The notes beneath the pieces are model-generated. The model ran no database searches. It saw nothing but the letters and a program-made list of their open reading frames with translations, and was not told where the DNA came from. DNA of 7,610 nucleotides, taken from the NCBI GenBank assembly GCA_937949455.1, contig CALEDU010000080.1, positions 1 to 7,610 on the forward strand. Direction: 5' to 3'. Within the stretch, counting starts at the first letter, position 1. Each line of letters starts with the position of its first letter. The DNA is from an uncultured Tepidimonas sp. (lineage in GTDB: Bacteria; Pseudomonadota; Gammaproteobacteria; Burkholderiales; Burkholderiaceae_C). The translations under genes and the position numbers were made by a program. Shown here piece after piece: positions 1 through 6,524 of this stretch.

Positions 1-493
<493 letters not shown>

Positions 494-520
494 TTGGCCC
501 AGCCGAGAGGAAAGTGCATC

Positions 521-1414
521 ATGTCCATCCTGATCAACAAAGACACCAAGGTCATCACCCAGGGCATCACCGGCAAGACGGGCCAGTTCCACACCGAAAA
601 ATGCCAGCAGTACGCCAACGGGAAGCACTGCTTCGTGGCCGGCGTCAACCCCAAGAAGGCCGGTGAGAAGATTTTCGACATCCCCATCTACGCCTCCGTG
701 AAAGAAGCGGCGGCCGAGACGGGCGCTACGGTCAGCGTCATCTATGTGCCACCGGCGGGTGCAGCGGACGCCATCTGGGAAGCGGTGGAAGCCGACCTGG
801 ACCTGGTGGTCTGCATCACCGAAGGCATCCCCGTGCGCGACATGTTGATGGTGCGCAACAAGATGAAAGCCAAAGAGGCCGCTGGGGGCAAAAAGACGCT
901 GCTGCTGGGGCCGAACTGTCCGGGCCTGATCACGCCGGACGAGATCAAGATCGGCATCATGCCGGGCCACATCCACCGCAAGGGCCGCATCGGCGTCGTG
1001 TCGCGCTCCGGCACGCTGACCTACGAGGCGGTGGCGCAGCTCACCGAGCTGGGGCTGGGCCAGTCCAGCGCGGTGGGCATCGGCGGCGACCCGATCAACG
1101 GCCTCAAGCACATCGACATCATGAAGATGTTCAATGACGATCCGGACACCGACGCCGTGATCATGATCGGCGAGATTGGCGGCCCAGACGAGGCCGAGGC
1201 CGCACGCTGGTGCAAGGACCACATGAAGAAGCCGGTGGTTGGCTTCATCGCCGGTGTCACCGCCCCCCCGGGCAAGCGCATGGGCCACGCCGGCGCACTG
1301 ATCTCGGGAGGTGCCGACACCGCCGAGGCCAAGCTCGCCATCATGGAGGAATGCGGCTTCAAGGTCACACGCAACCCCTCCGAGATGGGCAAGCTGCTCA
1401 AGAGCCTCCTCTGA
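521..1414 (+). CDS. sucD: Succinyl-CoA synthetase (ADP-forming) alpha subunit
   Basis: SucD binds CoA and carries the histidine that is phosphorylated during the succinyl-CoA synthetase reaction in the cytoplasm. The protein is 297 residues, slightly longer than the E. coli one (about 289), mainly through a few extra residues near 115-126 ([12 protein letters not shown]). Motifs seen: the CoA-binding loop GITGKTG at 15-21, [13 protein letters not shown] near 76-88, [11 protein letters not shown] at 98-108, GPNCPG at 130-135, SRSGTLTYE at 161-169 and the phospho-histidine block [10 protein letters not shown], with the active His at 256. The ATG at 521 is preferred over an in-frame TTG at 494. 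It has a good ribosome site (AGAGGA at 506-511, 9 bases before the ATG), and [18 protein letters not shown] matches the usual N-terminus. It is co-transcribed with sucC. Confidence 0.98.
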   Translation: MSILINKDTKVITQGITGKTGQFHTEKCQQYANGKHCFVAGVNPKKAGEKIFDIPIYASVKEAAAETGATVSVIYVPPAGAADAIWEAVEADLDLVVCITEGIPVRDMLMVRNKMKAKEAAGGKKTLLLGPNCPGLITPDEIKIGIMPGHIHRKGRIGVVSRSGTLTYEAVAQLTELGLGQSSAVGIGGDPINGLKHIDIMKMFNDDPDTDAVIMIGEIGGPDEAEAARWCKDHMKKPVVGFIAGVTAPPGKRMGHAGALISGGADTAEAKLAIMEECGFKVTRNPSEMGKLLKSLL

Positions 1415-1428
1415 TCCACGGACGACGG

Positions 1429-1449
1429 TGCCCCTGCGGCAGCTTTCTT
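1429..1449 (+). terminator. Weak candidate terminator after sucD
   Basis: Fifteen bases after the sucD stop, TGCC (1429-1432) can pair with GGCA (1438-1441) around a 5-base loop, and GCTTTCTT follows. The stem is only 4 bp and the T-run is interrupted, so this is weak for an intrinsic terminator. It is listed because it is the only hairpin followed by a T-rich stretch that I found close behind the sucCD operon. The stronger hairpin at 1581-1612 has no T-run. Confidence 0.2.
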
Positions 1450-1580
1450 CGGCAATTCGCCACAGTGGGTGGGTGCCAGAGGATCGATTGGGTGCGACGA
1501 CAGCATGTAGGGCTGCATAACCTTCATCGGGCTGCCAAGGCTCCATCGACACCTCAATCATCGACGCTTCACTCTCGCCG

Positions 1581-1612
1581 CCATCGACGACGTGATCTCC
1601 CGTGGTCGATGG
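1581..1612. repeat. Strong intergenic inverted repeat / hairpin
   Basis: CCATCGAC at 1581-1588 pairs perfectly with GTCGATGG at 1605-1612. After one G-G mismatch, three more pairs (1590-1592 with 1601-1603) leave an 8-base loop at 1593-1600. Eleven of 12 positions pair. A second copy of CCATCGAC at 1543-1550 could compete for the same right arm. No T-run follows on the plus strand. It could be part of a structured RNA, a protein-binding palindrome, or chance. Confidence 0.5.
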
Positions 1613-1929
1613 AATGATCGGGCCGAGTAACGACTTGCTTTTCATGCCCGATATGAGCCGTTTGAACATGAATTGGGCTTGATATTCACCAGGTTCAATG
1701 GCACGGCTTTCATTCATGGTATCGAATTCGGGGATCGATAACCAAAGGAATCGTCACCCGTTCAACGCTACGCCAAGTCGCCCGGCATGGAGACAGCGTG
1801 CGCCCGAGCCCGTCGGCATGGGCGGGGCATTGCCAGACGACGCGCTTGGTTATAGACTGTCCGCACTCGAAAAGGTATGTGCGATGAAGCCTCTCGACTA
1901 CGCGCGGACATTTCAGCAACCATTCGCAT

Positions 1930-1969
1930 GATCAAGGCGGGTCAGCTTTGAATCCATGAGCTTTGATCC
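1930..1969. promoter_or_regulatory. Possible operator: related motif at 15-base spacing ahead of the PP2C gene
   Basis: Three related elements begin at 1930, 1945 and 1960, exactly 15 bases apart: GATCAAGGC (1930-1938, inverted, 8 of 9 matching), GCTTTGAATCC (1945-1955) and GCTTTGATCC (1960-1969). The last overlaps the weak -35-like TTGATC at 1963-1968. Regular spacing next to a putative promoter is what a multi-site operator looks like, but the elements are short and no regulator can be named. Confidence 0.25.
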
Positions 1970-2022
1970 GGCTTCAACACACTTTTTACGAATACCCCTT
2001 TCTTCATACCCTGCGGCTCAAC

Positions 2023-2760
2023 ATGCCATACCAATTCGTCTGTGCCACGGATGTTGGTCGGGTACGCCCCAACAACGAAGATGCCGTACGGGTCGATGAC
2101 GACTTGGGATTGGCCGTTCTGGCCGACGGCATGGGTGGCTACAACGCGGGTGAGGTAGCCAGCCAGTTGTGCTGTGATGTGGTGCATGCCATGCTGCGCC
2201 AGCATCGCCATACCTTGGACAGCACCCCCCAGTTGGCCCTGGCACAGGCCATCGAGCAGGCCAATGCCGCGGTTTATCTGCGTGCGCTGACCCACCCGGC
2301 GCTGCGCGGCATGGCCACGACGGTGGTCGCTGTGCTGGTGCGGGGCGATCACCTGGTCGTGGGGCATGTCGGCGACTCGCGACTGTATCGCTTGCGCCAC
2401 GGCCAGCTTGCGCTGCTGACCCGGGACCACACCCTGGTGCAAGAACACATCGACGCAGGCCGGATCTGCGCACGAGAGGCGCGCGCCAGCCGCTACCGCA
2501 ATGTGGTCACACGAGGCGTCGGCATCGCCCCGCGGGTGGACGTCGACATCGCCTCACACGCGGTGGCGGCGGGGGACACCTATCTGCTGTGCTCGGATGG
2601 TCTGACCGACATGCTGACGGAAGCAGAGATCACCCACTGGCTGCGGGGCTGCGCGCAGGGCACCGATGCCGCACAGGCCCTGATCGCCGCAGCCAATGCC
2701 GCCGGCGGGCGTGACAATCTCACCGTTGCCTTGATCCACTGCGCGCCCGGGAGCACCTGA
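2023..2760 (+). CDS. PP2C-family (PPM-type) serine/threonine protein phosphatase
   Basis: This is a cytoplasmic, metal-dependent phosphatase of the bacterial PrpC/Stp type, 245 residues, which removes phosphate from Ser/Thr of target proteins and usually opposes a Hanks-type kinase. All hallmark blocks are present: ATDVGRVRPNNEDA at 8-21 with metal ligand D20; LADGMGGYNAGEVAS at 33-47 with D35; GHVGDSRLYRLR at 114-125; the VVTRGVG block at 161-167; LLCSDGLTDML at 188-198 with D192; and GGRDNLTV at 228-235 with D231. The catalytic core therefore looks intact and the protein has essentially nothing besides it. There is no membrane segment. The ATG at 2023 fits family alignments, but no clear Shine-Dalgarno precedes it; an in-frame TTG at 1963 would add 20 unconserved residues. 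Its stop (2758-2760) overlaps the ATG of the FHA gene by one base. No kinase is encoded in this window. Confidence 0.95.
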   Translation: MPYQFVCATDVGRVRPNNEDAVRVDDDLGLAVLADGMGGYNAGEVASQLCCDVVHAMLRQHRHTLDSTPQLALAQAIEQANAAVYLRALTHPALRGMATTVVAVLVRGDHLVVGHVGDSRLYRLRHGQLALLTRDHTLVQEHIDAGRICAREARASRYRNVVTRGVGIAPRVDVDIASHAVAAGDTYLLCSDGLTDMLTEAEITHWLRGCAQGTDAAQALIAAANAAGGRDNLTVALIHCAPGST

Positions 2761-3203
2761 TGCCCACACTGATCATCGCGCTCGACGGCCGCGAGCTCCA
2801 GCGCCTGCCCCTGACACGGCCCCGCATCGCGCTCGGGCGGCGCCCGTATAACGATATCGTGATGGAGCATCTGGCCGTCAGCGGCGAGCATGCGGTATTG
2901 GTGCTGCAACCGGATGGCCGCGTGCAGGTGCATGACCTCCATAGCGTCAGCGGCACCTATGTCAACGGGCGCGCCATCCTATCCGCCGACGTCGGCCCCG
3001 ACGATCTGATCGAGATCGCACGCTATCAGTTGCGGGTGATCGACGATGAGGCCCCCACTTTTGACCGCCACGATGGCCAAAAGCCCTTTCGCCGTGGCGC
3101 GACTGGAAGTGCCACAGGCCCGATCGACGGTCCATCCATGGCACCGGCCCCGTCGCATCGCTCGGCACGCGCTTGCGCTTCGCGCTCTGCCGATCCCCAG
3201 TGA
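2760..3203 (+). CDS. Small FHA-domain (phosphothreonine-binding) protein
   Basis: The protein is 147 residues: a single FHA domain at about 1-96, then a tail rich in Ala, Gly, Ser, Pro and Arg with no recognisable fold. FHA domains bind phosphothreonine peptides, and the neighbouring phosphatase suggests both act in one Ser/Thr phosphorylation circuit. Visible FHA marks are LGRRPYNDIV at 25-34 (phosphate-binding Arg27), VSGEHA at 40-45 (Ser41, His44) and DLHSVSGTYVNG at 59-70. In the last, the usual Asn before GT is Ser64, a departure from the common SxNGT pattern. A threonine in DEAPTF (Thr100) directly after the domain could be a phosphorylation site, but this is speculation. Start ATG 2760-2762 overlaps the phosphatase stop, and GGGAG at 2749-2753 sits 6 bases ahead, so translation is probably coupled. 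It ends 7 bases from the convergent end of pyrF. Confidence 0.9.
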   Translation: MPTLIIALDGRELQRLPLTRPRIALGRRPYNDIVMEHLAVSGEHAVLVLQPDGRVQVHDLHSVSGTYVNGRAILSADVGPDDLIEIARYQLRVIDDEAPTFDRHDGQKPFRRGATGSATGPIDGPSMAPAPSHRSARACASRSADPQ

Positions 3204-3219
3204 CCTGCGCTCAGGGCAC
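3200..3219. terminator. Imperfect hairpin across the convergent FHA/pyrF gene ends
   Basis: GTGACCTG (3200-3207) pairs with CAGGGCAC (3212-3219) around the loop CGCT, with 7 of 8 positions matching (A3203/G3216 do not pair). It spans both stop codons, TGA 3201-3203 for the FHA gene and TGA 3213-3211 for pyrF. It could slow or stop transcription from both sides, but no T-run follows in either direction, so it is not a classical intrinsic terminator. Confidence 0.35.
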
Positions 3220-4050
3220 CCGCCACAGTGCTGCGCGCGTGCGCTCGGCTTCGGCGCGGGCTGCCGCCGCAAAGTCCTCGCCCGTGCTGGCGTACAGGAT
3301 GGCGCGCGACGAATTGACGATCACCGGCCCTGTCGTATGGCCTTGCGCATCGGCGCGCCAGCCGGCGCGCACCGTGGTGGCAGCGTCTCCCCCCTGCGCA
3401 CCCACACCCGGGATCAGCAGCGGTACGGTGGGCGCAAGGGCACGCACCCGCTCGATTTCCTGCGGATAGGTAGCGCCCACCACCAGCCCCATCTGACCAT
3501 GGCGATTCCACGGGCCCTGAACCAGGGCAGCGATATGCTCGTATAGCCTTGGCTGCCCCGGAACGTCGGCCAGGCGCTGCGCCTGCAGATCGTCACCGCC
3601 CGGATTGCTGGTGCGGCACAGCAGGAACACCCCCTTGCCAGGGTAGCGCAGGTAGGGCTCCACCGAGTCGAAGCCCATGAACGGCGACAGCGTCACCGCG
3701 TCCGCCCCATAACGCTCGAACGCTTCCTTGGCGTACTGCTCGGCGGTGCTGCCGATGTCGCCGCGCTTGGCGTCCAGGATGATCGGCACCTTGGGCGCAG
3801 CCACGCGAATGTGCGCCAGCAGCCGCTCCAACTGTACCTCGGCCCCATGCGCGGCAAAGTAGGCAATCTGCGGCTTGAATGCACAGGCCAAGTCGGCGGT
3901 GGCATCGACAATGGCGGCACAGAAGTCATACAGATGCTCCACGCGGCCGCGCCAGCGGCCAGGCAGGCGCACGGGATCTGGGTCCAGCCCGACGCACAGG
4001 CGCGAGCGGTGGCGCGCCTCGGCACCAAGCAGCATATCGACAAAGTTCAT
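3211..4050 (-). CDS. pyrF: Orotidine 5'-phosphate decarboxylase
   Basis: PyrF converts OMP to UMP, the last step of de novo pyrimidine synthesis, in the cytoplasm. The protein is 279 residues, typical of the longer bacterial subfamily (E. coli PyrF is about 245). Landmarks are CVGLDPDP at 19-26, FKPQIAYF at 58-65, the catalytic block [16 protein letters not shown] at 92-107 (Lys95 with Asp93 and Asp98), [15 protein letters not shown] at 120-134, the RTSNPGG phosphate-loop region at 146-152, GLVVGATYP at 188-196, and PGVGAQGGD at 214-222 with the later [10 protein letters not shown] block. The start at ATG 4050-4048 fits the family N-terminus. No Shine-Dalgarno is visible; instead TACAAT lies 6 bases before the ATG. 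It lies 61 bases after gshB on the same strand, so it could also be reached by read-through from gshAB. Confidence 0.97.
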   Translation of the reverse strand: MNFVDMLLGAEARHRSRLCVGLDPDPVRLPGRWRGRVEHLYDFCAAIVDATADLACAFKPQIAYFAAHGAEVQLERLLAHIRVAAPKVPIILDAKRGDIGSTAEQYAKEAFERYGADAVTLSPFMGFDSVEPYLRYPGKGVFLLCRTSNPGGDDLQAQRLADVPGQPRLYEHIAALVQGPWNRHGQMGLVVGATYPQEIERVRALAPTVPLLIPGVGAQGGDAATTVRAGWRADAQGHTTGPVIVNSSRAILYASTGEDFAAAARAEAERTRAALWRVP

Positions 4051-4056
4051 GTCGGC

Positions 4057-4062
4057 ATTGTA
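4057..4062 (-). promoter_or_regulatory. Candidate -10 box for pyrF (possible leaderless mRNA)
   Basis: On the minus strand CTACAATGCCGACATG is read into pyrF; TACAAT is at 4062-4057 and the start codon begins at 4050. Transcription beginning about 7 bases after the -10 box would start at or next to the A of the ATG, giving a leaderless message, which agrees with the missing ribosome site. No good -35 is seen at 16-18 bases, and a run of seven G (4068-4074) lies in the spacer. Confidence 0.4.
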
Positions 4063-4111
4063 GAAGCGGGGGGGTCGAGCCGCCTGCCCAAATCAAGATC
4101 CAGCGGCGGCC

Positions 4112-5113
4112 TCACATCGCCTTCTGTGTCGCGGTGCCAGCCACCGCCGCCTGCAGCGCATCGACGAAGCGCGCCGCCACGTCGTAGCCGGTCTGCTGCG
4201 TGATCTCTTGAAAGCAGGTCGGGCTGGTGACGTTGACCTCAGTCAAGTGCTCGCCGATGATGTCCAACCCCACCAGCAGCAGCCCGCGTGCGGCCAGCCG
4301 CGGCCCGAGCGCGCGCGCGATGGTCCAGTCGGCCTCCGACAGCGCCTGCGCGACGCCCCGCCCGCCGGCGGCCAGATTGCCGCGCACCTCGCCGCCCTGC
4401 GGAATGCGCGCCAGACAGTAGGGCACCGGCTCACCGCCGATCACGAGCACGCGCTTGTCGCCCATCGCGATGGCGGGCAGAAAGCGCTGCGCCATGATCG
4501 TGGTGTGGCCGTGCTGCGTCAGCGTCTCGACCACGGCACCGAGGTTGAGCCCATCCGGGCCGACGCGGAAGACCCCGCGCCCGCCCATGCCGTCCAAGGG
4601 TTTGAGGATGATGTCGCCGTGCTCGGCGTGGAAGGCGCGGATCGCCTCCGCCGAGCGCGTCACCAGCGTTGGCGGGGCCCAATCGGCAAACTCCATGAGC
4701 GCCAGCTTTTCCGGGTGGTCGCGCAGTGCCGCCGGGCGGTTGAAGACGAGCGCGCCTTCGCGCTCGGCCTGCTGCAGCAGGTGCGTGGCGTAGAAGTACT
4801 CGGCATCGAACGGTGGATCTTTGCGCATCAGCACGGCATCGAAGGCGTGCAACGGCTCGCGGCCCTGCTGGCTGACGCGAAACCAGTCGTCGGCCGCGCC
4901 GGTCAGCACCACCTCGCGCACCCGCGCCGTCACGGGCTCGCCACGGCGCCAGTGCAGGTGCGCCGGCTCGCACGCGGCCAGGCGCACGCCCCGGCGCGCC
5001 AGCTCGCGCATCATCGCGAAGGTGCTGTCCTTGTAGGTGACGAAGCTGGGCAGCGGATCGGCCACCACCAGCACACGGCCCAGGCCACCCGGTTCGGTGG
5101 GGGTCTCAGGCAT
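4112..5113 (-). CDS. gshB: Glutathione synthetase
   Basis: GshB joins gamma-glutamylcysteine and glycine using ATP, the second step of glutathione synthesis. The protein is 333 residues (E. coli about 315), cytoplasmic, with the prokaryotic GSH-synthetase N-terminal domain followed by an ATP-grasp domain. Visible marks are VLVVADPLPSFVTYKDST at 14-31, LMRKDPPFD at 95-103, the glycine-rich ATP loop KPLDGMGGRGVFRV at 171-184, GDKRVLVI at 218-225, RGNLAAGG at 244-251, GLDIIGEHLTEVNVTSPTC at 282-300 (metal-binding Asp and Glu/Asn) and FQEI at 301-304. The ATG at 5113-5111 was chosen because the conserved core begins about 12 residues later and GAGG lies 9 bases upstream; longer in-frame readings only add antisense-like sequence inside gshA. 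It overlaps the end of gshA by 8 bases, implying coupled translation. Confidence 0.97.
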   Translation of the reverse strand: MPETPTEPGGLGRVLVVADPLPSFVTYKDSTFAMMRELARRGVRLAACEPAHLHWRRGEPVTARVREVVLTGAADDWFRVSQQGREPLHAFDAVLMRKDPPFDAEYFYATHLLQQAEREGALVFNRPAALRDHPEKLALMEFADWAPPTLVTRSAEAIRAFHAEHGDIILKPLDGMGGRGVFRVGPDGLNLGAVVETLTQHGHTTIMAQRFLPAIAMGDKRVLVIGGEPVPYCLARIPQGGEVRGNLAAGGRGVAQALSEADWTIARALGPRLAARGLLLVGLDIIGEHLTEVNVTSPTCFQEITQQTGYDVAARFVDALQAAVAGTATQKAM

Positions 5114-6401
5114 CGTACTCGGCCTCGGGGTCGGTGGCTTCCAGCTCGTAGGCGGCGGCCAGCATGGCCAGCCGGGCGACGACGCCGTACATGTAGAAGC
5201 GGTTGGGCACGCTCGCCCCCGGCGGTCTGCCGGGCTGTGGCTGCAAGGCGCTCCTCTCGAACGCCAGCGGCACAAAGCTCGCCCCGGGGGCATTGAGGTT
5301 TTCGTCCACGCCGCGCTCGGCATGTACGCGATAAAAGCCCCCCACCACATAGCGGTCCATCATGTAGACGACGGGCTCGGCCACAGCGTCGTTGATGCGC
5401 TCGTGCGTCATGACGCCTTCCTGGATGATGACGTCGCTGACCTGCTGACCGTCCTTGATGACATTCATCTTGTTCTTGGTCCGGCGGTTCAGACTGGATA
5501 GCTCGGCCGCGTCGCGCACCATCATCACGCCCATGCCATAGGTGCCGTTGTCGGCCTTGATGACGACGAAGGGGCGCTCTTGGATGCCGTACTCCTTGTA
5601 CTTGCGGCGGATCTTGGCCAACAGCGCATCGACGTTGCCCAGCAGGCACTCCAAGCCCGTTCCCTCGGCGAAATTGACTTGACCGCAGTGGGCGAACATG
5701 GGGTTGATCAGCCACGGGTCCATGCCCAGCAGCTTGCCAAAGCGCTTGGCCACCTCCTCATAGGCACGGAAGTGGTTGCTCTTGCGCCGCACATGCCAGC
5801 CGGCGTGCAGCGGGGGCAGCAGGTACTGCTCGTGCAGGTCCTCCAGGATGCCAGGCACGCCTGCGGACAGGTCGTTGTTGAGCAGGATGGTGCAGGGATC
5901 GAAGTGCTTGAGCCCAAGGCGGCGCCCCTCGCGAATCAAAGGCTCGAGCGTGACCTGATCGCCGTTGGGCAGATCGATGGTCACGGGGGCCTTGATCTCG
6001 GGGTTGAGAGAGCCCAGCCGCACATGGAGTCCGGCCGAGTAGAAGATGCGCTGCAACTGCGCCACATTCATCTGGTAGAACAGGTTGCGCGTGTGGTTCT
6101 CGGGGATGAGCAGCAGGTTTTTCGCCTCGGGGCAAATCTTCTCGATCGCCGCCATGGCGGCCTGCACCGCCAGCGGCACCATCTCGGGCGTGAGGTTGTT
6201 CCACCCGCCCGGAAACAGGTTGGTGTCCACCGGCGCGAGCTTGAAGCCGGCGTTGCGGATATCCACCGAGGTATAGAAGGGCGGCGTGTGCTCCATCCAC
6301 TCGAGGCGGAACCAGCGCTCGATGACCGGGGTGGATTCGAGGATGCGCTGCTCCAGCTCGTTGATGGGGCCGGTCAGCGCGGTAACGAGATGGGGAACCA
6401 T
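5106..6401 (-). CDS. gshA: Glutamate-cysteine ligase, betaproteobacterial/Acidithiobacillus type
   Basis: This enzyme makes gamma-glutamylcysteine from glutamate and cysteine with ATP, the first and usually rate-setting step of glutathione synthesis. The protein is 431 residues. It belongs to the family first described in Acidithiobacillus (Thiobacillus) ferrooxidans and common in Burkholderiales, which is not evidently homologous over its length to E. coli GshA. Conserved-looking blocks are VDIRNAGFKLAPVDTNLFPGG (46-66), LLLIPENHTRN (96-106), NNDLSAGVP (175-183), GWHVRRKSNHF (201-211) and an ATP-grasp-like loop VIKADNGTYGMGVMMV at 280-295. The ATG at 6401-6399 has AGAGGG (6413-6408) 6 bases upstream, whereas the frame stays open further upstream without a family-like sequence. 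The C-terminal segment after about residue 383 contains a Pro/Gly-rich stretch. It overlaps gshB by 8 bases. Confidence 0.95.
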   Translation of the reverse strand: MVPHLVTALTGPINELEQRILESTPVIERWFRLEWMEHTPPFYTSVDIRNAGFKLAPVDTNLFPGGWNNLTPEMVPLAVQAAMAAIEKICPEAKNLLLIPENHTRNLFYQMNVAQLQRIFYSAGLHVRLGSLNPEIKAPVTIDLPNGDQVTLEPLIREGRRLGLKHFDPCTILLNNDLSAGVPGILEDLHEQYLLPPLHAGWHVRRKSNHFRAYEEVAKRFGKLLGMDPWLINPMFAHCGQVNFAEGTGLECLLGNVDALLAKIRRKYKEYGIQERPFVVIKADNGTYGMGVMMVRDAAELSSLNRRTKNKMNVIKDGQQVSDVIIQEGVMTHERINDAVAEPVVYMMDRYVVGGFYRVHAERGVDENLNAPGASFVPLAFERSALQPQPGRPPGASVPNRFYMYGVVARLAMLAAAYELEATDPEAEYDA

Positions 6402-6469
6402 GGTAGGCCCTCTGACGGAATGAGAAAGGTTGCCGCTTGCCGGGACGGCGTCAGCGGGAGAATGCACCG

Positions 6470-6499
6470 ATTGTAGAAAGTCGCGCGCGGCCCCCACAA
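6470..6499 (-). promoter_or_regulatory. Candidate sigma-70-type promoter of gshA-gshB
   Basis: Read on the minus strand, TTGTGG (6499-6494) and TACAAT (6475-6470) are separated by 18 bases. The -10 box differs from consensus at one position; the -35 keeps only the TTG. Transcription would start near 6463, leaving a leader of about 60 bases before the gshA ATG. Nothing like a riboswitch or binding palindrome is obvious in that leader. Confidence 0.5.
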
Positions 6500-6518
6500 C
6501 CCAGGCGGGCCTTACCGC

Positions 6519-6524
6519 TACAAT
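6519..6524 (+). promoter_or_regulatory. Candidate -10 box for the Uma2 gene
   Basis: TACAAT lies at 6519-6524, in the context GCTACAATGG, 30 bases before the ATG of the Uma2 gene. No convincing -35 is present at 16-18 bases. The spacing fits a start near 6531 and a leader of about 24 bases that includes the ribosome site GGGAG at 6543-6547. The gshA promoter points the other way only 20 bases to the left. Confidence 0.4.

Larger units (their letters stand above)
1415..2022. other. Low-GC intergenic gap without a convincing gene
   Basis: There are 608 bases between sucD and the PP2C gene. Hand counting gives about 56% GC for 1441-1980 and about 47% for 1621-1740, well below the flanking genes. 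No open frame here resembles a known family. The 77-codon frame at 1698-1931 has no recognisable motif. A 15-codon frame inside it (1884-1931, MKPLDYARTFQQPFA) has an AAAGG eight bases ahead but nothing else to support it. On the minus strand the frame starting at ATG 1717 is open through the gap and on into the antisense of sucD. A promoter-like pair TTGCCA (1830-1835) and TAGACT (1853-1858), 17 bases apart, could serve the PP2C gene. A second, weaker pair is TTGATC (1963-1968) and TACGAA (1987-1992), 18 apart. The gap may be the eroded remains of a gene or a small insertion; the sequence does not decide. Confidence 0.5.

Noticed and set aside
494..520. TTG at 494 as the start of sucD
   Set aside because: The ATG at 521 has a good ribosome site and matches the conserved N-terminus; the 9 extra residues come from the leader.
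1021..1557. Minus-strand frame of 178 codons over the end of sucD and part of the gap
   Set aside because: Most of it is antisense to sucD, and the part in the gap has no recognisable motif or ribosome site.
1617..1652. Inverted repeat ATCGGGC / GCCCGAT in the gap
   Set aside because: Only 7 pairs with a 22-base loop and no T-run after it; readily explained by chance.
1698..1931. 77-codon plus-strand frame in the gap
   Set aside because: No family resemblance, no ribosome site at its first ATG, and a random-looking composition; kept only as a note in the gap entry.
3046..3546. Plus-strand frame overlapping the FHA tail and antisense to pyrF
   Set aside because: It covers two supported genes in the wrong frame or strand and its translation shows no domain.
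4208..5296. Long plus-strand frame of 362 codons opposite gshB and gshA
   Set aside because: It lies fully antisense to a clear gshB/gshA, its translation is rich in Arg, His, Ala and Gln as expected for antisense of GC-rich genes, and it has no domain or ribosome site.
5114..5350. Longer N-terminus for gshB
   Set aside because: The extra 79 residues are an alternative-frame reading of the gshA C-terminus and resemble no GshB.
5580..6476. Plus-strand frame of 298 codons opposite gshA
   Set aside because: Antisense to the well-supported gshA reading frame; no recognisable motif in its translation.
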